From: Pantoea sp. Cy-639 | Lineage (GTDB): Bacteria > Pseudomonadota > Gammaproteobacteria > Pseudomonadales > Pseudomonadaceae | Length of the DNA stretch: 64,000 bases | Direction: 5' to 3' | NCBI RefSeq assembly: GCF_011752525.1 | Contig: NZ_VWXI01000013.1 | Coordinates: 62,001 to 126,000, forward strand | Shown: positions 26,137-35,121 of the stretch, one piece after another | How the letters are laid out: the number at the start of each line of letters is the position of its first letter | Position numbering within the stretch: the stretch's first letter is position 1 | Made by a program: the position numbers and the translations under genes | The notes under the pieces: generated by a model | Database searches by the model: none | What the model was told of the DNA's origin: nothing | Seen by the model: only the letters and a program-made list of their open reading frames with translations

Positions 26137-28065
26137 TTACATGTCGTCGAAGTAGCGCTCGTGCCAATCCACCAGCGGCTGTGGTGCATTGAGCTTCTGC
26201 CCGTAGATCACCGAGTACGACAGCACGTTCTGCACGTACTGGCGTGTCTCGTCGAACGGAATGGATTCGACCCAGACGTCGAAGCTCAGGTGCTTGGCAC
26301 CCTTGAGCCACTGGCGCACACGGCCGGGGCCGGCGTTGTAGGCTGCCGAGGCGAGCACCCGGTTGCCGTTGAACTGGCTGTGCACCTGGCTCAGGTAGGC
26401 GGCACCGAGCTGGATGTTCTTGTCCGGATTGAGTACCTGGGCCGGGGAGGCCAGCGGGATGCTGAACTTGCGCGCGGTTTCCTTGGCGGTGGCCGGCATC
26501 AACTGCATCAGGCCACTGGCGCCGACACTGGAGCGAGCGTCCTCCATGAAGGCGCTTTCCTGGCGGGTGATGGCGAATACCCAGCTCGAATGCAGGCCGC
26601 GGACCTTGGCTTCGCGTACCAGGGTGTCGCGATGGGCCATGGGGAAGCGAATGTCCAGGTCGTCCCAGTATTGGGCCTGGCTGATGGTGCGGATGGCCGG
26701 GAAGTACCAGCGCATGTCATAGGCCAGGCGGGCCTGGGCGACCATCTCGTCACGGTTGAAGTGGCGGCTGACGTGGTACCACTCGCGTCGCCCTTCGACG
26801 ATCTGTCCGCGGGCGTGGAACTCCAGGGCGCGGCGCACGCCTGGCGTATTGCGGACCTTGTTGATCACCGCCTGGCTCAGCGCCAGGGGCTTGTTGTTCA
26901 ACTGGTAGGGCGTCTGTGCTCGGTCGGCGGCGAGGAAACCGTAGAAGTCGCGCTCGCGGGCGACCGTCTTGTACAGCAGCGGAATTTGCGGGTTGTTCGG
27001 TTGGGCCAGCTCCAGGCTGCGTGCTTGCCAGTACTTCCAGCGGTTGCTGCTGGCCAGGTCCTGGGGCAGTCGCTTGCTCAGTTCGTAGGCGTCTTCCCAG
27101 CGGCCCAGGCGTAATAGCAGGCGCATGCGCCACTCACTGACGGTGTTGTCACGCAGCTCGGGGTCGTAGCGGGTCATCAGGTCGAGGGCCCGCGGATCGT
27201 AGCGACGGGCCAGGGTCAGGCCGATCTCGCGGGCGATGGCGACTTTCTCGTCGCGCGAGAAGTGCATGCGTTGCGCGTAGTCGTCGAGCAGAGCCATGGC
27301 CTGGTCGGGGTTCTGGCGGGCCAGGCGGCGCAGGCCAAGGCTGACCACGTCGGCCATGGCTTCGTTGGCCGGGGTGAAGCGTGAGGGCTGGTTGAGCAGC
27401 TCCGGCTTCTGTGCCACGTCGATCAGCAGCTTGCCCTGGGGTGCGAGGGTGGTGAGGGACTTGGCCAGTTGGTTGGCCAGGCCATAGTTGCGCGCCTGGG
27501 CGGCGAGCTTGGTGCGCTCCCAGCGCTTGGCCTCGGTCAGTTGGCCCTCGGCCGCCCAGAGGGCGAACAAGGTGTCGCAGGCCGCTGGTTGCGACTTGCC
27601 GACGCTCCACAGTTTGTTCGCGGTCGCGAAGCCTTCGGCGCGCAGGCCGTGGGTGAGCTGGTACTGGCCGTTGAGGCAATCCAGTTCGGCGAAGTTCAGC
27701 TTGGCGTCGTAATACTTGACGAAGGTATTCCACTCGCCGCGTTCGGCCAGCCAGCGTAGCCAGCGCAATTTCATCCAGTTGGCCTGGGGCAGGTCGCCGT
27801 GGGCGGCGAGAAAGCCCTCGATCTCCTCGTTGCTGGCGCTCTTCAGGCGGGCGGTCAGCTCGTCGTAGGCGAGGTAGGGCGTCAGGGGGTAGTCGCGCAG
27901 CGCTTGCGCATATTGCAGGTACGGGCCTTTGTCGCCCTTGGCGAGGGCGCGTTTGGCCTCGTCGTAGTACTGGCGCTGCTGGGTGATGTCGATGGCCTGT
28001 GCGGCGCTCGCGGCAGTGGCGGTGAGCAGCAGGCAGGAAGCAAGTTGTAACAGGCGGCTGCGCAT
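26137..28065 (-). CDS. slt: soluble lytic murein transglycosylase (Slt70 family)
   Basis: Slt cleaves the glycan strand of peptidoglycan to 1,6-anhydro-muropeptides in the periplasm. The 642-aa product has a Sec signal peptide (MRSRLLQLASCLLLTATAASAAQA), a long alpha-superhelical domain of about 400 residues, a linker, and a C-terminal lysozyme-like SLT domain with catalytic Glu in AITRQESAFM, then GASGLMQLMPATA and ASAAYNAGPGRVRQWL. Length matches Slt70. I start at 28065; the longer reading from 28113 would hide the signal peptide. NagZ, which acts on the anhydro-muropeptides it releases, is encoded 13 kb away in this window. Confidence 0.95.
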   Translation of the reverse strand: MRSRLLQLASCLLLTATAASAAQAIDITQQRQYYDEAKRALAKGDKGPYLQYAQALRDYPLTPYLAYDELTARLKSASNEEIEGFLAAHGDLPQANWMKLRWLRWLAERGEWNTFVKYYDAKLNFAELDCLNGQYQLTHGLRAEGFATANKLWSVGKSQPAACDTLFALWAAEGQLTEAKRWERTKLAAQARNYGLANQLAKSLTTLAPQGKLLIDVAQKPELLNQPSRFTPANEAMADVVSLGLRRLARQNPDQAMALLDDYAQRMHFSRDEKVAIAREIGLTLARRYDPRALDLMTRYDPELRDNTVSEWRMRLLLRLGRWEDAYELSKRLPQDLASSNRWKYWQARSLELAQPNNPQIPLLYKTVARERDFYGFLAADRAQTPYQLNNKPLALSQAVINKVRNTPGVRRALEFHARGQIVEGRREWYHVSRHFNRDEMVAQARLAYDMRWYFPAIRTISQAQYWDDLDIRFPMAHRDTLVREAKVRGLHSSWVFAITRQESAFMEDARSSVGASGLMQLMPATAKETARKFSIPLASPAQVLNPDKNIQLGAAYLSQVHSQFNGNRVLASAAYNAGPGRVRQWLKGAKHLSFDVWVESIPFDETRQYVQNVLSYSVIYGQKLNAPQPLVDWHERYFDDM

Positions 28066-28286
28066 GATACGTCCGGGCAGTTGAACCAAGGAGAGTGACG
28101 GCGGAGCCAGCACTGTTCGGGTAATACTGCCTAGCTTAGCTGTTTGCCGGGGAGCGGTGAAAGCACTGTGCTTGTATCGAGTTGTAATGCGTGCTGGCGG
28201 TCGGGCCGTGTATTGCCGGGTGCGTCGGGCAGATGCCGTGGCGGGTCAACTCAGGTAGAATGCGCGCCCGGTTTTTGGAGATGATC

Positions 28287-30218
28287 ATGACCCTGCTCAA
28301 ATTCAGCGATGTGTCCCTCGCGTTCGGCGCCATGCCGCTGCTGGACAAGGTTTCCTGGCAGATCGCCCGTGGCGAGCGGGTGTGCATCATCGGTCGCAAC
28401 GGCACGGGCAAGTCGAGCATGCTGCGCCTGGTCAAGGGCGAGCAGAAGCCTGACGACGGCGAGATCTGGCGCGCGCCAGGGCTGAAGATCGGTGAGCTGC
28501 CGCAGGAACTGCCGGTGGCCGACGAGCGCAGCGTGTTCGATGTGGTCGCCGCGGGCCTGGACGGTGTCGGCGAGCTGTTGGCGCAGTACCACCACCTGAG
28601 CCAGAACATCCACGGCGACGACGACCTGGAAAAGCTGATGCATGTCCAGCACGAGCTCGAGGCCCGTGATGGCTGGCGCCTGCAGCAGGTGGTGGAAAGC
28701 ACCCTGAGCCGCCTGCAGTTGCCGGCCGACAAGACCCTCGCCGAGCTCTCCGGTGGCTGGCGCCGGCGTGTGCTGCTGGCCCAGGCGCTGGTGTCCGAGC
28801 CCGATCTGCTGTTGCTTGACGAGCCGACCAACCACCTGGACATCGGCGCGATCGCCTGGCTGGAAGAGGCCCTGAACGGTTTCAACGGCGCGGTGCTGTT
28901 CATTACCCACGACCGTTCCTTCCTGCAGAACCTGGCCACGCGCATTCTCGAACTGGACCGTGGCGGCCTGATCGATTGGAACGGCGACTACGCCAGCTTC
29001 CTGGTGCACAAGGAGGCCGAACTGGCCGCCGAGGCCACTGCCAACGCGCTGTTCGACAAGCGTCTGGCCCAGGAGGAAGTGTGGATTCGCCAGGGTATCA
29101 AGGCCCGTCGTACCCGCAACGAAGGCCGCGTGCGTGCGCTCAAGGCGCTGCGCGTGGAGCGCGGCGAACGTCGTGAACGCCAGGGCAAGGCCAATATCCA
29201 GATCGAAGTGGCGGACAAGTCCGGCAAGCAGGTGATGGTGCTCGAGAACGTCAGCTTCGCCCACAAGGACGGCCCGAAGCTGGTCAAGGACTTCTCCATG
29301 GTGCTGCAACGTGAGGACCGTATCGGTCTGCTTGGCGCCAACGGTACCGGCAAGACCACCTTGCTCAAGCTGATGCTCGGCGACCTGGAGCCGAGCGAGG
29401 GCAAGGTCGAGCGCGGCACCAAGCTGGAAGTTGCCTACTTCGACCAGATGCGCCACCAGCTCGAGCTGGAAAAGACCGTCATCGACAACCTCGCCGAAGG
29501 CCGCGACTTCATCGAGATCGATGGTCAGAACCGCCATGTGCTCAGCTACCTCGGCGATTTCCTGTTCAGCCCCCAGCGTGCCCGTACTCCGGTCAAGGCG
29601 CTGTCGGGTGGCGAGCGGGCGCGTCTGCTGCTGGCCAAGCTGTTCAGCAAACCGGCCAACCTGCTGGTGCTGGACGAACCGACCAACGACCTGGACGTGG
29701 AGACCCTCGAGCTGCTCGAGGAAGTCTTGTCGAACTACAAAGGCACGGTGCTGATGGTCAGCCACGACCGGGCCTTCCTCGACAACGTCGTGACCAGCAC
29801 CCTGGTGTTCGAGGGGGAAGGGCGTGTGCGCGAGTACGTCGGCGGTTATGAGGACTGGATCCGCCAGGGTGGTTCGCCGAAGCTGCTGGGTGTGACCGAG
29901 AGCAAGGGTGGCAAGTCCGAGCTCAACAGTGCCGTCGTGGAAAAAACAGCAGAGGCGACGGCCCCGGTACCGGCTGCCGCTGCAGTGGCTGATGCCAGCA
30001 AGAAGAAGCTCAGCTACAAGCTGCAGCGCGAGCTGGAGGCGCTGCCTGGGCGGATCGATGCCTTGGAGCGGCAAATGGCCGAGGTGCAGGAGGAGGTCGG
30101 TGGCTCAGGCTTCTACCAGCGCCCTATCGCTGAAACCTCGGCGGTGCTGGCCAAGCTGGAGAAGCTGCAGGGCGAGCTGGACGTGCTGGTGGAGCGCTGG
30201 GCCGAACTGGAGGGGTGA
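28287..30218 (+). CDS. uup: ABC-F ATPase, Uup type
   Basis: The 643-aa product is a soluble ABC-F protein with two nucleotide-binding domains and no membrane domain. Domain 1 has GRNGTGKSS, the signature ELSGGWRRRVLLAQAL and LLLLDEPTNHLD; domain 2 has GANGTGKTT, ALSGGERARLLLAKL and LLVLDEPTNDLD. The linker between them is rich in Arg and Lys, and the C-terminal 80 residues form a coiled coil (KKLSYKLQRELEALPGR, RQMAEVQEEV), as in Uup. Family members act on ribosomes or on branched DNA. The start 28287 (MTLLKFSDVSLAFG) lies six bases after TTTTGGAG spacing; 28281 is the near alternative. Confidence 0.93.
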   Translation: MTLLKFSDVSLAFGAMPLLDKVSWQIARGERVCIIGRNGTGKSSMLRLVKGEQKPDDGEIWRAPGLKIGELPQELPVADERSVFDVVAAGLDGVGELLAQYHHLSQNIHGDDDLEKLMHVQHELEARDGWRLQQVVESTLSRLQLPADKTLAELSGGWRRRVLLAQALVSEPDLLLLDEPTNHLDIGAIAWLEEALNGFNGAVLFITHDRSFLQNLATRILELDRGGLIDWNGDYASFLVHKEAELAAEATANALFDKRLAQEEVWIRQGIKARRTRNEGRVRALKALRVERGERRERQGKANIQIEVADKSGKQVMVLENVSFAHKDGPKLVKDFSMVLQREDRIGLLGANGTGKTTLLKLMLGDLEPSEGKVERGTKLEVAYFDQMRHQLELEKTVIDNLAEGRDFIEIDGQNRHVLSYLGDFLFSPQRARTPVKALSGGERARLLLAKLFSKPANLLVLDEPTNDLDVETLELLEEVLSNYKGTVLMVSHDRAFLDNVVTSTLVFEGEGRVREYVGGYEDWIRQGGSPKLLGVTESKGGKSELNSAVVEKTAEATAPVPAAAAVADASKKKLSYKLQRELEALPGRIDALERQMAEVQEEVGGSGFYQRPIAETSAVLAKLEKLQGELDVLVERWAELEG

Positions 30219-30220
30219 AG

Positions 30221-30287
30221 CCATCGCGAGGCAAGCCCGCTCCTGCAAGGTCGCTCACGACCTGTGGGGGGGCTTGCCCCGCGATGG
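30221..30287. repeat. REP palindrome pair between uup and universal stress gene
   Basis: Left arm CCATCGCGAGGCAAGCCCGC from 30221 and right arm GGGGCTTGCCCCGCGATGG ending 30287, with CAAGGTCG/CGACCTGTG pairing inside. It directly follows the uup stop at a convergent junction. Confidence 0.88.
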
Positions 30288-30292
30288 AAGTA

Positions 30293-30736
30293 TCACTCGG
30301 GCTTTTTCAGCAGTCGCACCGCCAGAACGTCACACGGCGCGCCGTGCAGCACGTCGTTGGCTGTGGAGCCGAGCAGCAGCGCCAGGCCGTGTCGGCCATG
30401 GCTGCCGACCACGATCAGGTCGCAGTGCTGGTCCTTGGCCAACTGGTGGATTTCCTGGCGTGGCTGGCCATAGACCAGGTGCGAATCGCCCTTCTTGATG
30501 TCCGGGTACTTGTTGAACAGGCGCTCCATGCGTTCCTTGGCCTGATCGAACTGTTGCTGCTGCAGCTGCGAAAGGTCCATCGGCACGTCGCCGCCGAAGG
30601 CCATGGCCATGGGTTCGACGATATGCACCAGGGAAACCTTGGCGCCAGTGGGTTCGGCGAGCTTCATGGCACGCTTGATCACTGGGTCGCATTCTTCGGT
30701 CAGGTCGACGGCGACCAGAAGATGTTCATAGGACAT
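30293..30736 (-). CDS. universal stress protein, UspA family
   Basis: The 147-aa product has the single-domain UspA fold: MSYEHLLVAVDLTEECDPVIKRA at the N-terminus, KVSLVHIVEP on the second strand, and the ATP-binding motif VVGSHGRHGLALLLGSTANDVLHGAPCDVLAV near the C-terminus with its G-2x-G-9x-GST spacing (shown here in pieces: GSHGRHG and LLGST). It is likely a nucleotide-binding stress protein in the cytoplasm; the role is not predictable. I start at 30736 because upstream in-frame ATGs extend into the promoter region. No Anr box is seen upstream, unlike several Pseudomonas Usp genes. Confidence 0.92.
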   Translation of the reverse strand: MSYEHLLVAVDLTEECDPVIKRAMKLAEPTGAKVSLVHIVEPMAMAFGGDVPMDLSQLQQQQFDQAKERMERLFNKYPDIKKGDSHLVYGQPRQEIHQLAKDQHCDLIVVGSHGRHGLALLLGSTANDVLHGAPCDVLAVRLLKKPE

Positions 30737-30844
30737 GTGCAGTACTCCTGACAATCGCGATAGTAGAAGTATGGTCGCTTTCGGGCGGGGCATCGGAACA
30801 CTGAGTAACCCGCTCATTTGCAACGCTTTATAAGGTCTACAGAT

Positions 30845-31282
30845 ATGACGGTATGGCTAGTGGTGTCAATCCTTGCGGTGATGCTCAGCCCGCTTGCCTG
30901 GCTGCGCCAGTCGCGCAAGCAGAGCCAGCAGATGACGCTGCGGATGGAGGGACGGCGCATCGGATTGGCCATGCAGTTGGCGCCGCAGCAGTGGCCGCAC
31001 TGGCTGGAAAAAGAGCCGCCTAGCCCATGCCCGCAGTACTATCGAGCGCGTCGCAAGGGGCGTGAGGATAGCTGGTGCTACTGGCAGATCACTCCGGGCG
31101 TGTGGTGGAACCAGTGGCGTGAGCCTTGCGTTGATGCGCGCCTGGCCGAGGTCTTCGCGCGGCTGCCCGAGAGCGTCTACAAGGTCGAGGCCGACAGCCG
31201 GATGATCGCCTTGTACTGGGGGGAGCGTGGCGGCAGTTCTGTTTTACAGGATATTGCCCAGGCCCTTGATACCCTCGCCTGA
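30845..31282 (+). CDS. membrane-anchored protein of unknown function, 145 aa
   Basis: I do not recognise a named family. The product begins with one hydrophobic helix (MTVWLVVSILAVMLSPLAWL), which should anchor it with the rest in the cytoplasm since RQSRKQSQQ follows (positive-inside rule). The soluble part is rich in Trp and Arg (WPHWLEKEP, GREDSWCYWQITPGVWWNQW) and ends in a short helical domain (VLQDIAQALDTLA). Codon use matches the neighbours. It is divergent from the universal stress gene across 108 bp and followed by a strong hairpin, so probably monocistronic. The start at 30845 has AAGGTC upstream as a weak SD. Confidence 0.85.
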   Translation: MTVWLVVSILAVMLSPLAWLRQSRKQSQQMTLRMEGRRIGLAMQLAPQQWPHWLEKEPPSPCPQYYRARRKGREDSWCYWQITPGVWWNQWREPCVDARLAEVFARLPESVYKVEADSRMIALYWGERGGSSVLQDIAQALDTLA

Positions 31283-31294
31283 ATCTATCCTGTT

Positions 31295-31341
31295 ACGACA
31301 GCGGGGCGCCCGGAGCACGGCTTCGGGCGCCCCGCTGTCGT
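31295..31341 (+). terminator. 18-bp-stem hairpin after the 145-aa gene
   Basis: A perfect 18-bp stem (31295-31312 with 31324-31341) and 11-nt loop beginning 13 bp after the stop codon. The tail is only TTAT, so it may stop transcription by stem stability or insulate fadB from upstream. Confidence 0.75.
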
Positions 31342-31515
31342 TATGGCGTGTGTAAAAAACACGGGCTTTTACCCTTCGGCATGGTCTATCGCTGACATGA
31401 ATGATCGGCAATCACTGTCATCATGTTTCGCTCCCAGTGGCTGCAGAATGACTGGAAAGTCGCGTTTTCGTGGAGCTCGTGAGCATTTGACAACGCCGAT
31501 CTTTTCGGAGAATGT

Positions 31516-31689
31516 GTGCATACCCAAATCAAACGGGCGTATGAATTGAGCGTTTGTATGTCAGACGGCTCTTACAGAATCCCGATTAGCGCGCCGACGG
31601 GTGTGCCTGGGGAGGAGGCCGGAACCACCGGCTCTTTCGCCAGCGATCGGCGTGTACAGTTCAGCTTCCATATCGTGGAGATCAGTTGA
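31516..31689 (+). CDS. candidate leader peptide ORF of fadB, 57 aa
   Basis: An open frame starting GTG at 31516 with CGGAG five bases upstream (31506-31510) and ending TGA at 31687-31689, where the A is also the first base of the fadB ATG (TGATG). The product starts (V/M)HTQIKRAYELSVCMSD and ends VQFSFHIVEIS; no family is recognised. An internal ATG at 31558 would give 43 aa. If the TTGACA at 31487 is the promoter -35, transcription would start inside the frame and only the shorter form could be made. fadB also has its own GGAG. Real translation is uncertain. Confidence 0.4.
   Translation: MHTQIKRAYELSVCMSDGSYRIPISAPTGVPGEEAGTTGSFASDRRVQFSFHIVEIS
31532..31557. promoter_or_regulatory. inverted repeat upstream of fadB, possible PsrA-like operator
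   Basis: CAAACG (31530-area) and CGTTTG (about 31551-31556) are complementary arms separated by 15 bp. The half-sites look like PsrA halves (CAAAC/GTTTG) but spacing is not the N4 of the exact PsrA boxes seen at psrA, so this is a weak call. Confidence 0.3.
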
Positions 31690-33836
31690 TGATTTACGAA
31701 GGTAAAGCCATCACGGTTAAGGCTCTTGAAAGCGGCATCGTCGAACTGAAGTTCGACCTCAAGGGTGAGTCCGTCAACAAGTTCAACCGCCTCACCCTGA
31801 ACGAACTGCGCCAGGCCGTGGAGGCCATCAAGGCCGACGCCTCGGTCAAGGGCGTGATCGTCAGCAGTGGCAAGGACGTGTTCATCGTCGGCGCCGACAT
31901 CACCGAATTCGTCGACAACTTCAAGCTGCCCGAGGCCGAACTGGTCGCCGGCAACCTGGAAGCCAACCGCATTTTCAATGCCTTCGAAGATCTGCAGGTG
32001 CCGACCGTGGCTGCCATCAATGGCATCGCCCTGGGCGGCGGCCTGGAGATGTGCCTGGCCGCCGACTACCGGATCATGGCCAGTGGCGCCAAGATCGGCC
32101 TGCCGGAAGTCAAGCTGGGCATCTACCCAGGTTTCGGCGGCACCGTGCGCCTGCCGCGGCTGATCGGCTCGGACAACGCTATCGAGTGGATTGCCTCCGG
32201 CAAGGAAAACCGCGCCGAGGACGCGCTGAAGGTCGGTGCCGTGGACGCAGTGGTCGCCCCCGAGCTGCTGCTGACTGGCGCCCTGGACCTGATCAAGCGC
32301 GCCATTTCCGGCGAGCTGGACTACAAGGCCAAGCGCCAGCCGAAGCTGGAGAAGCTCAAGCTCAACGCCATCGAGCAGATGATGGCCTTCGAGACCGCCA
32401 AGGGCTTCGTTGCTGGCCAGGCCGGCCCGAACTACCCGGCCCCGGTCGAAGCCATCAAGACCATTCAGAAAGCCGCCAACTTCGGTCGTGACAAGGCCCT
32501 GGAAGTTGAGGCTGCCGGCTTCGCCAAGCTGGCCCGGACCTCGGTCGCCGAGTGCCTGATCGGTCTGTTCCTCAATGACCAGGAGCTCAAGCGCAAGGCC
32601 AAGGCCCATGACGAGATCGCTCGCGACGTCAAGCAGGCCGCCGTGCTCGGTGCCGGCATCATGGGTGGCGGTATCGCCTACCAGTCGGCGGTCAAGGGTA
32701 CTCCGATCCTGATGAAGGACATCCGCGAGGAAGCCATCCAGTTGGGCCTGAACGAGGCTTCCAAGCTGCTCGGCAATCGCGTCGAGAAAGGCCGCCTGAC
32801 CCCGGCCAAGATGGCCGAGGCGCTCAACGCCATTCGTCCGACCCTGTCCTACGGTGATTTCGGCAACGTCGACATCGTCGTCGAAGCCGTGGTCGAGAAC
32901 CCGAAGGTCAAGCAGGCGGTGCTGGCGGATGTCGAGAGCCAGGTGAAGGAGGACGCGATCCTCGCTTCCAATACCTCGACCATCTCCATCAACCTGCTGG
33001 CCAAGGCGCTCAAGCGTCCCGAGAATTTCGTCGGCATGCACTTCTTCAACCCGGTGCACATGATGCCGCTGGTGGAAGTGATCCGTGGCGAGAAGTCCAG
33101 CGAAGTGGCGGTCGCCACCACCGTGGCTTATGCCAAGAAAATGGGCAAGAACCCGATCGTGGTCAATGACTGCCCCGGCTTCCTGGTCAACCGTGTGCTG
33201 TTCCCGTACTTCGGCGGTTTCGCCAAGCTGGTCAGCGCTGGCGTCGACTTCGTGCGCATCGACAAGGTCATGGAGAAGTTCGGCTGGCCCATGGGCCCGG
33301 CCTACCTGATGGACGTGGTCGGCATCGACACCGGCCACCACGGTCGCGACGTGATGGCCGAGGGCTTCCCGGACCGCATGAAGGACGATCGCCGCTCCGC
33401 CATCGACGCTCTGTACGAGGCCAACCGCCTGGGCCAGAAGAATGGCAAGGGCTTCTACGCCTACGAGACCGACAAGCGCGGCAAGCCGAAGAAGGTCGCC
33501 GACGCCAGCGTGCTCGAGGTGCTCAAGCCAATCGTCTTCGAGCAGCGTGAAGTCAGCGACGAAGACATCGTCAACTGGATGATGATCCCGTTGTGCCTGG
33601 AGACCGTGCGTTGCCTGGAAGACGGCATCGTTGAAACCGCCGCCGAAGCCGACATGGGCCTGGTCTACGGCATCGGTTTCCCTCCCTTCCGCGGTGGCGC
33701 GCTGCGCTACATCGATTCGATCGGGGTCGCCGAGTTCGTCGCGCTGGCCGACAAGTACGCCGACCTGGGGCCGCTGTACCACCCCACTGCGAAGCTGCGC
33801 GAAATGGCCAAGACCGGCCAGCGCTTCTTCAACTGA
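31689..33836 (+). CDS. fadB: fatty acid oxidation complex subunit alpha
   Basis: FadB carries enoyl-CoA hydratase and 3-hydroxyacyl-CoA dehydrogenase activities of beta-oxidation and pairs with FadA. The 715-aa product has the crotonase domain (about 1-190) with IVGADITEF, NGIALGGGLEMCLAADYRI and the PEVKLGIYPGFGGTVRLPRL segment holding the catalytic Glu, then the NAD-binding loop VLGAGIMGGGIAYQSAVKG (about 318-336), the dehydrogenase HFFNPVHMMPLVEV with catalytic His, and two C-terminal helical domains. Length equals the family norm. Start ATG 31689 has GGAG eight bases upstream. fadA follows after 31 bp in one operon; PsrA is the expected repressor. Confidence 0.98.
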   Translation: MIYEGKAITVKALESGIVELKFDLKGESVNKFNRLTLNELRQAVEAIKADASVKGVIVSSGKDVFIVGADITEFVDNFKLPEAELVAGNLEANRIFNAFEDLQVPTVAAINGIALGGGLEMCLAADYRIMASGAKIGLPEVKLGIYPGFGGTVRLPRLIGSDNAIEWIASGKENRAEDALKVGAVDAVVAPELLLTGALDLIKRAISGELDYKAKRQPKLEKLKLNAIEQMMAFETAKGFVAGQAGPNYPAPVEAIKTIQKAANFGRDKALEVEAAGFAKLARTSVAECLIGLFLNDQELKRKAKAHDEIARDVKQAAVLGAGIMGGGIAYQSAVKGTPILMKDIREEAIQLGLNEASKLLGNRVEKGRLTPAKMAEALNAIRPTLSYGDFGNVDIVVEAVVENPKVKQAVLADVESQVKEDAILASNTSTISINLLAKALKRPENFVGMHFFNPVHMMPLVEVIRGEKSSEVAVATTVAYAKKMGKNPIVVNDCPGFLVNRVLFPYFGGFAKLVSAGVDFVRIDKVMEKFGWPMGPAYLMDVVGIDTGHHGRDVMAEGFPDRMKDDRRSAIDALYEANRLGQKNGKGFYAYETDKRGKPKKVADASVLEVLKPIVFEQREVSDEDIVNWMMIPLCLETVRCLEDGIVETAAEADMGLVYGIGFPPFRGGALRYIDSIGVAEFVALADKYADLGPLYHPTAKLREMAKTGQRFFN

Positions 33837-33867
33837 GCGCCCAACGAGCTAGAGCGAGAATATTGAT

Positions 33868-35043
33868 ATGAGCCTGAATCCAAGAGACGTGGTGATTGTC
33901 GACTTCGGTCGCACGCCGATGGGTCGTTCCAAGGGCGGCATGCACCGCAATACCCGTGCCGAGGACATGTCGGCGCACCTGATCAGCAAGTTGCTGGAGC
34001 GCAACGACAAGGTCGATCCAAAAGAGGTCGAGGACGTGATCTGGGGCTGCGTCAACCAGACCCTGGAGCAGGGCTGGAACATCGCGCGCATGGCGTCGCT
34101 GATGACCCCGATCCCGCACACCTCGGCGGCCCAGACCGTCAGCCGCCTGTGCGGCTCGTCGATGAGCGCGCTGCACACTGCCGCCCAGGCGATCATGACC
34201 GGCAACGGCGACGTGTTCGTGGTCGGTGGCGTCGAGCACATGGGGCACGTCAGCATGATGCACGGCGTCGATCCCAACCCGCACCTGTCCTTGCACGCTG
34301 CCAAGGCTTCCGGGATGATGGGCCTCACTGCCGAGATGCTGGGCAAGATGCATGGCATCACCCGTGAGCAACAGGATCTGTTCGGCCTGCGTTCGCACCA
34401 GCTTGCCCACAAGGCAACGGTCGAAGGCAAGTTCAAGGACGAGATCATCCCGATGCAGGGTTATGACGAGAGCGGCTTCCTGAAGGTCTTCGATTTCGAC
34501 GAGACCATTCGCCCGGAAACCACCCTCGAAGGCCTGGCATCGCTCAAGCCGGCGTTCAACCCGAAAGGGGGGACCGTCACTGCCGGTACCTCGTCGCAGA
34601 TCACCGATGGTGCCTCGTGCATGATCGTCATGTCGGGTCAGCGCGCGATGGACCTGGGGATCCAGCCGCTGGCGGTGATCCGTTCCATGGCCGTGGCCGG
34701 GGTCGATCCGGCGATCATGGGCTACGGTCCGGTTCCGTCGACGCAGAAAGCCCTCAAGCGCGCTGGTCTGACCATCGCCGACATCGACTTCTTCGAGCTC
34801 AACGAAGCCTTCGCGGCGCAGGCCCTGCCGGTGCTGAAGGATTTGAAAGTGCTCGACAAGATGGATGAGAAGGTTAACCTGCATGGCGGCGCCATCGCCC
34901 TGGGTCACCCGTTCGGTTGCTCTGGTGCGCGGATTTCCGGCACCTTGCTCAACGTCATGAAGCAGAATGGCGGTACCCTGGGCGTCGCGACCATGTGTGT
35001 CGGCCTGGGCCAAGGCATTACCACTGTCTTCGAACGCGTCTGA
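33868..35043 (+). CDS. fadA: 3-ketoacyl-CoA thiolase, FadA
   Basis: FadA performs the last step of beta-oxidation, splitting 3-ketoacyl-CoA to acetyl-CoA and a shortened acyl-CoA, as the beta subunit of the trifunctional complex. The 391-aa product has the acylated Cys C95 in VSRLCGSSMSALH, the NEAFAAQALPVL segment, the catalytic His in GGAIALGHPFGCSGARI and the second Cys in CVGLGQG near the end. Length is typical. It begins 31 bp after fadB and ends just before a strong terminator, closing the fadBA operon. Confidence 0.98.
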   Translation: MSLNPRDVVIVDFGRTPMGRSKGGMHRNTRAEDMSAHLISKLLERNDKVDPKEVEDVIWGCVNQTLEQGWNIARMASLMTPIPHTSAAQTVSRLCGSSMSALHTAAQAIMTGNGDVFVVGGVEHMGHVSMMHGVDPNPHLSLHAAKASGMMGLTAEMLGKMHGITREQQDLFGLRSHQLAHKATVEGKFKDEIIPMQGYDESGFLKVFDFDETIRPETTLEGLASLKPAFNPKGGTVTAGTSSQITDGASCMIVMSGQRAMDLGIQPLAVIRSMAVAGVDPAIMGYGPVPSTQKALKRAGLTIADIDFFELNEAFAAQALPVLKDLKVLDKMDEKVNLHGGAIALGHPFGCSGARISGTLLNVMKQNGGTLGVATMCVGLGQGITTVFERV

Positions 35044-35062
35044 TCGCGTAGCGGGACAGCAG

Positions 35063-35094
35063 CCGGGGCCATGTGCCCCGGTTTTTGTTTTTTT
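35063..35094 (+). terminator. Rho-independent terminator of fadBA
   Basis: CCGGGGC (35063-35069) and GCCCCGG (35075-35081) with a 5-nt loop, followed by a long T-rich tail (35082-35094). Confidence 0.92.
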
Positions 35095-35121
35095 CAGGAT
35101 ATGTTCAAGAGGGCGAGCGAC

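Noticed and set aside
31487..31515. TTGACA-N17-GAATGT as the fadB promoter
   Set aside because: The -10 is poor and its start site would fall inside the leader frame that has a good SD; kept open rather than called.
31343..31549. A 68-codon plus-strand frame upstream of fadB
   Set aside because: No SD, composition unlike the neighbours, and it overlaps the better-supported leader ORF in another frame.
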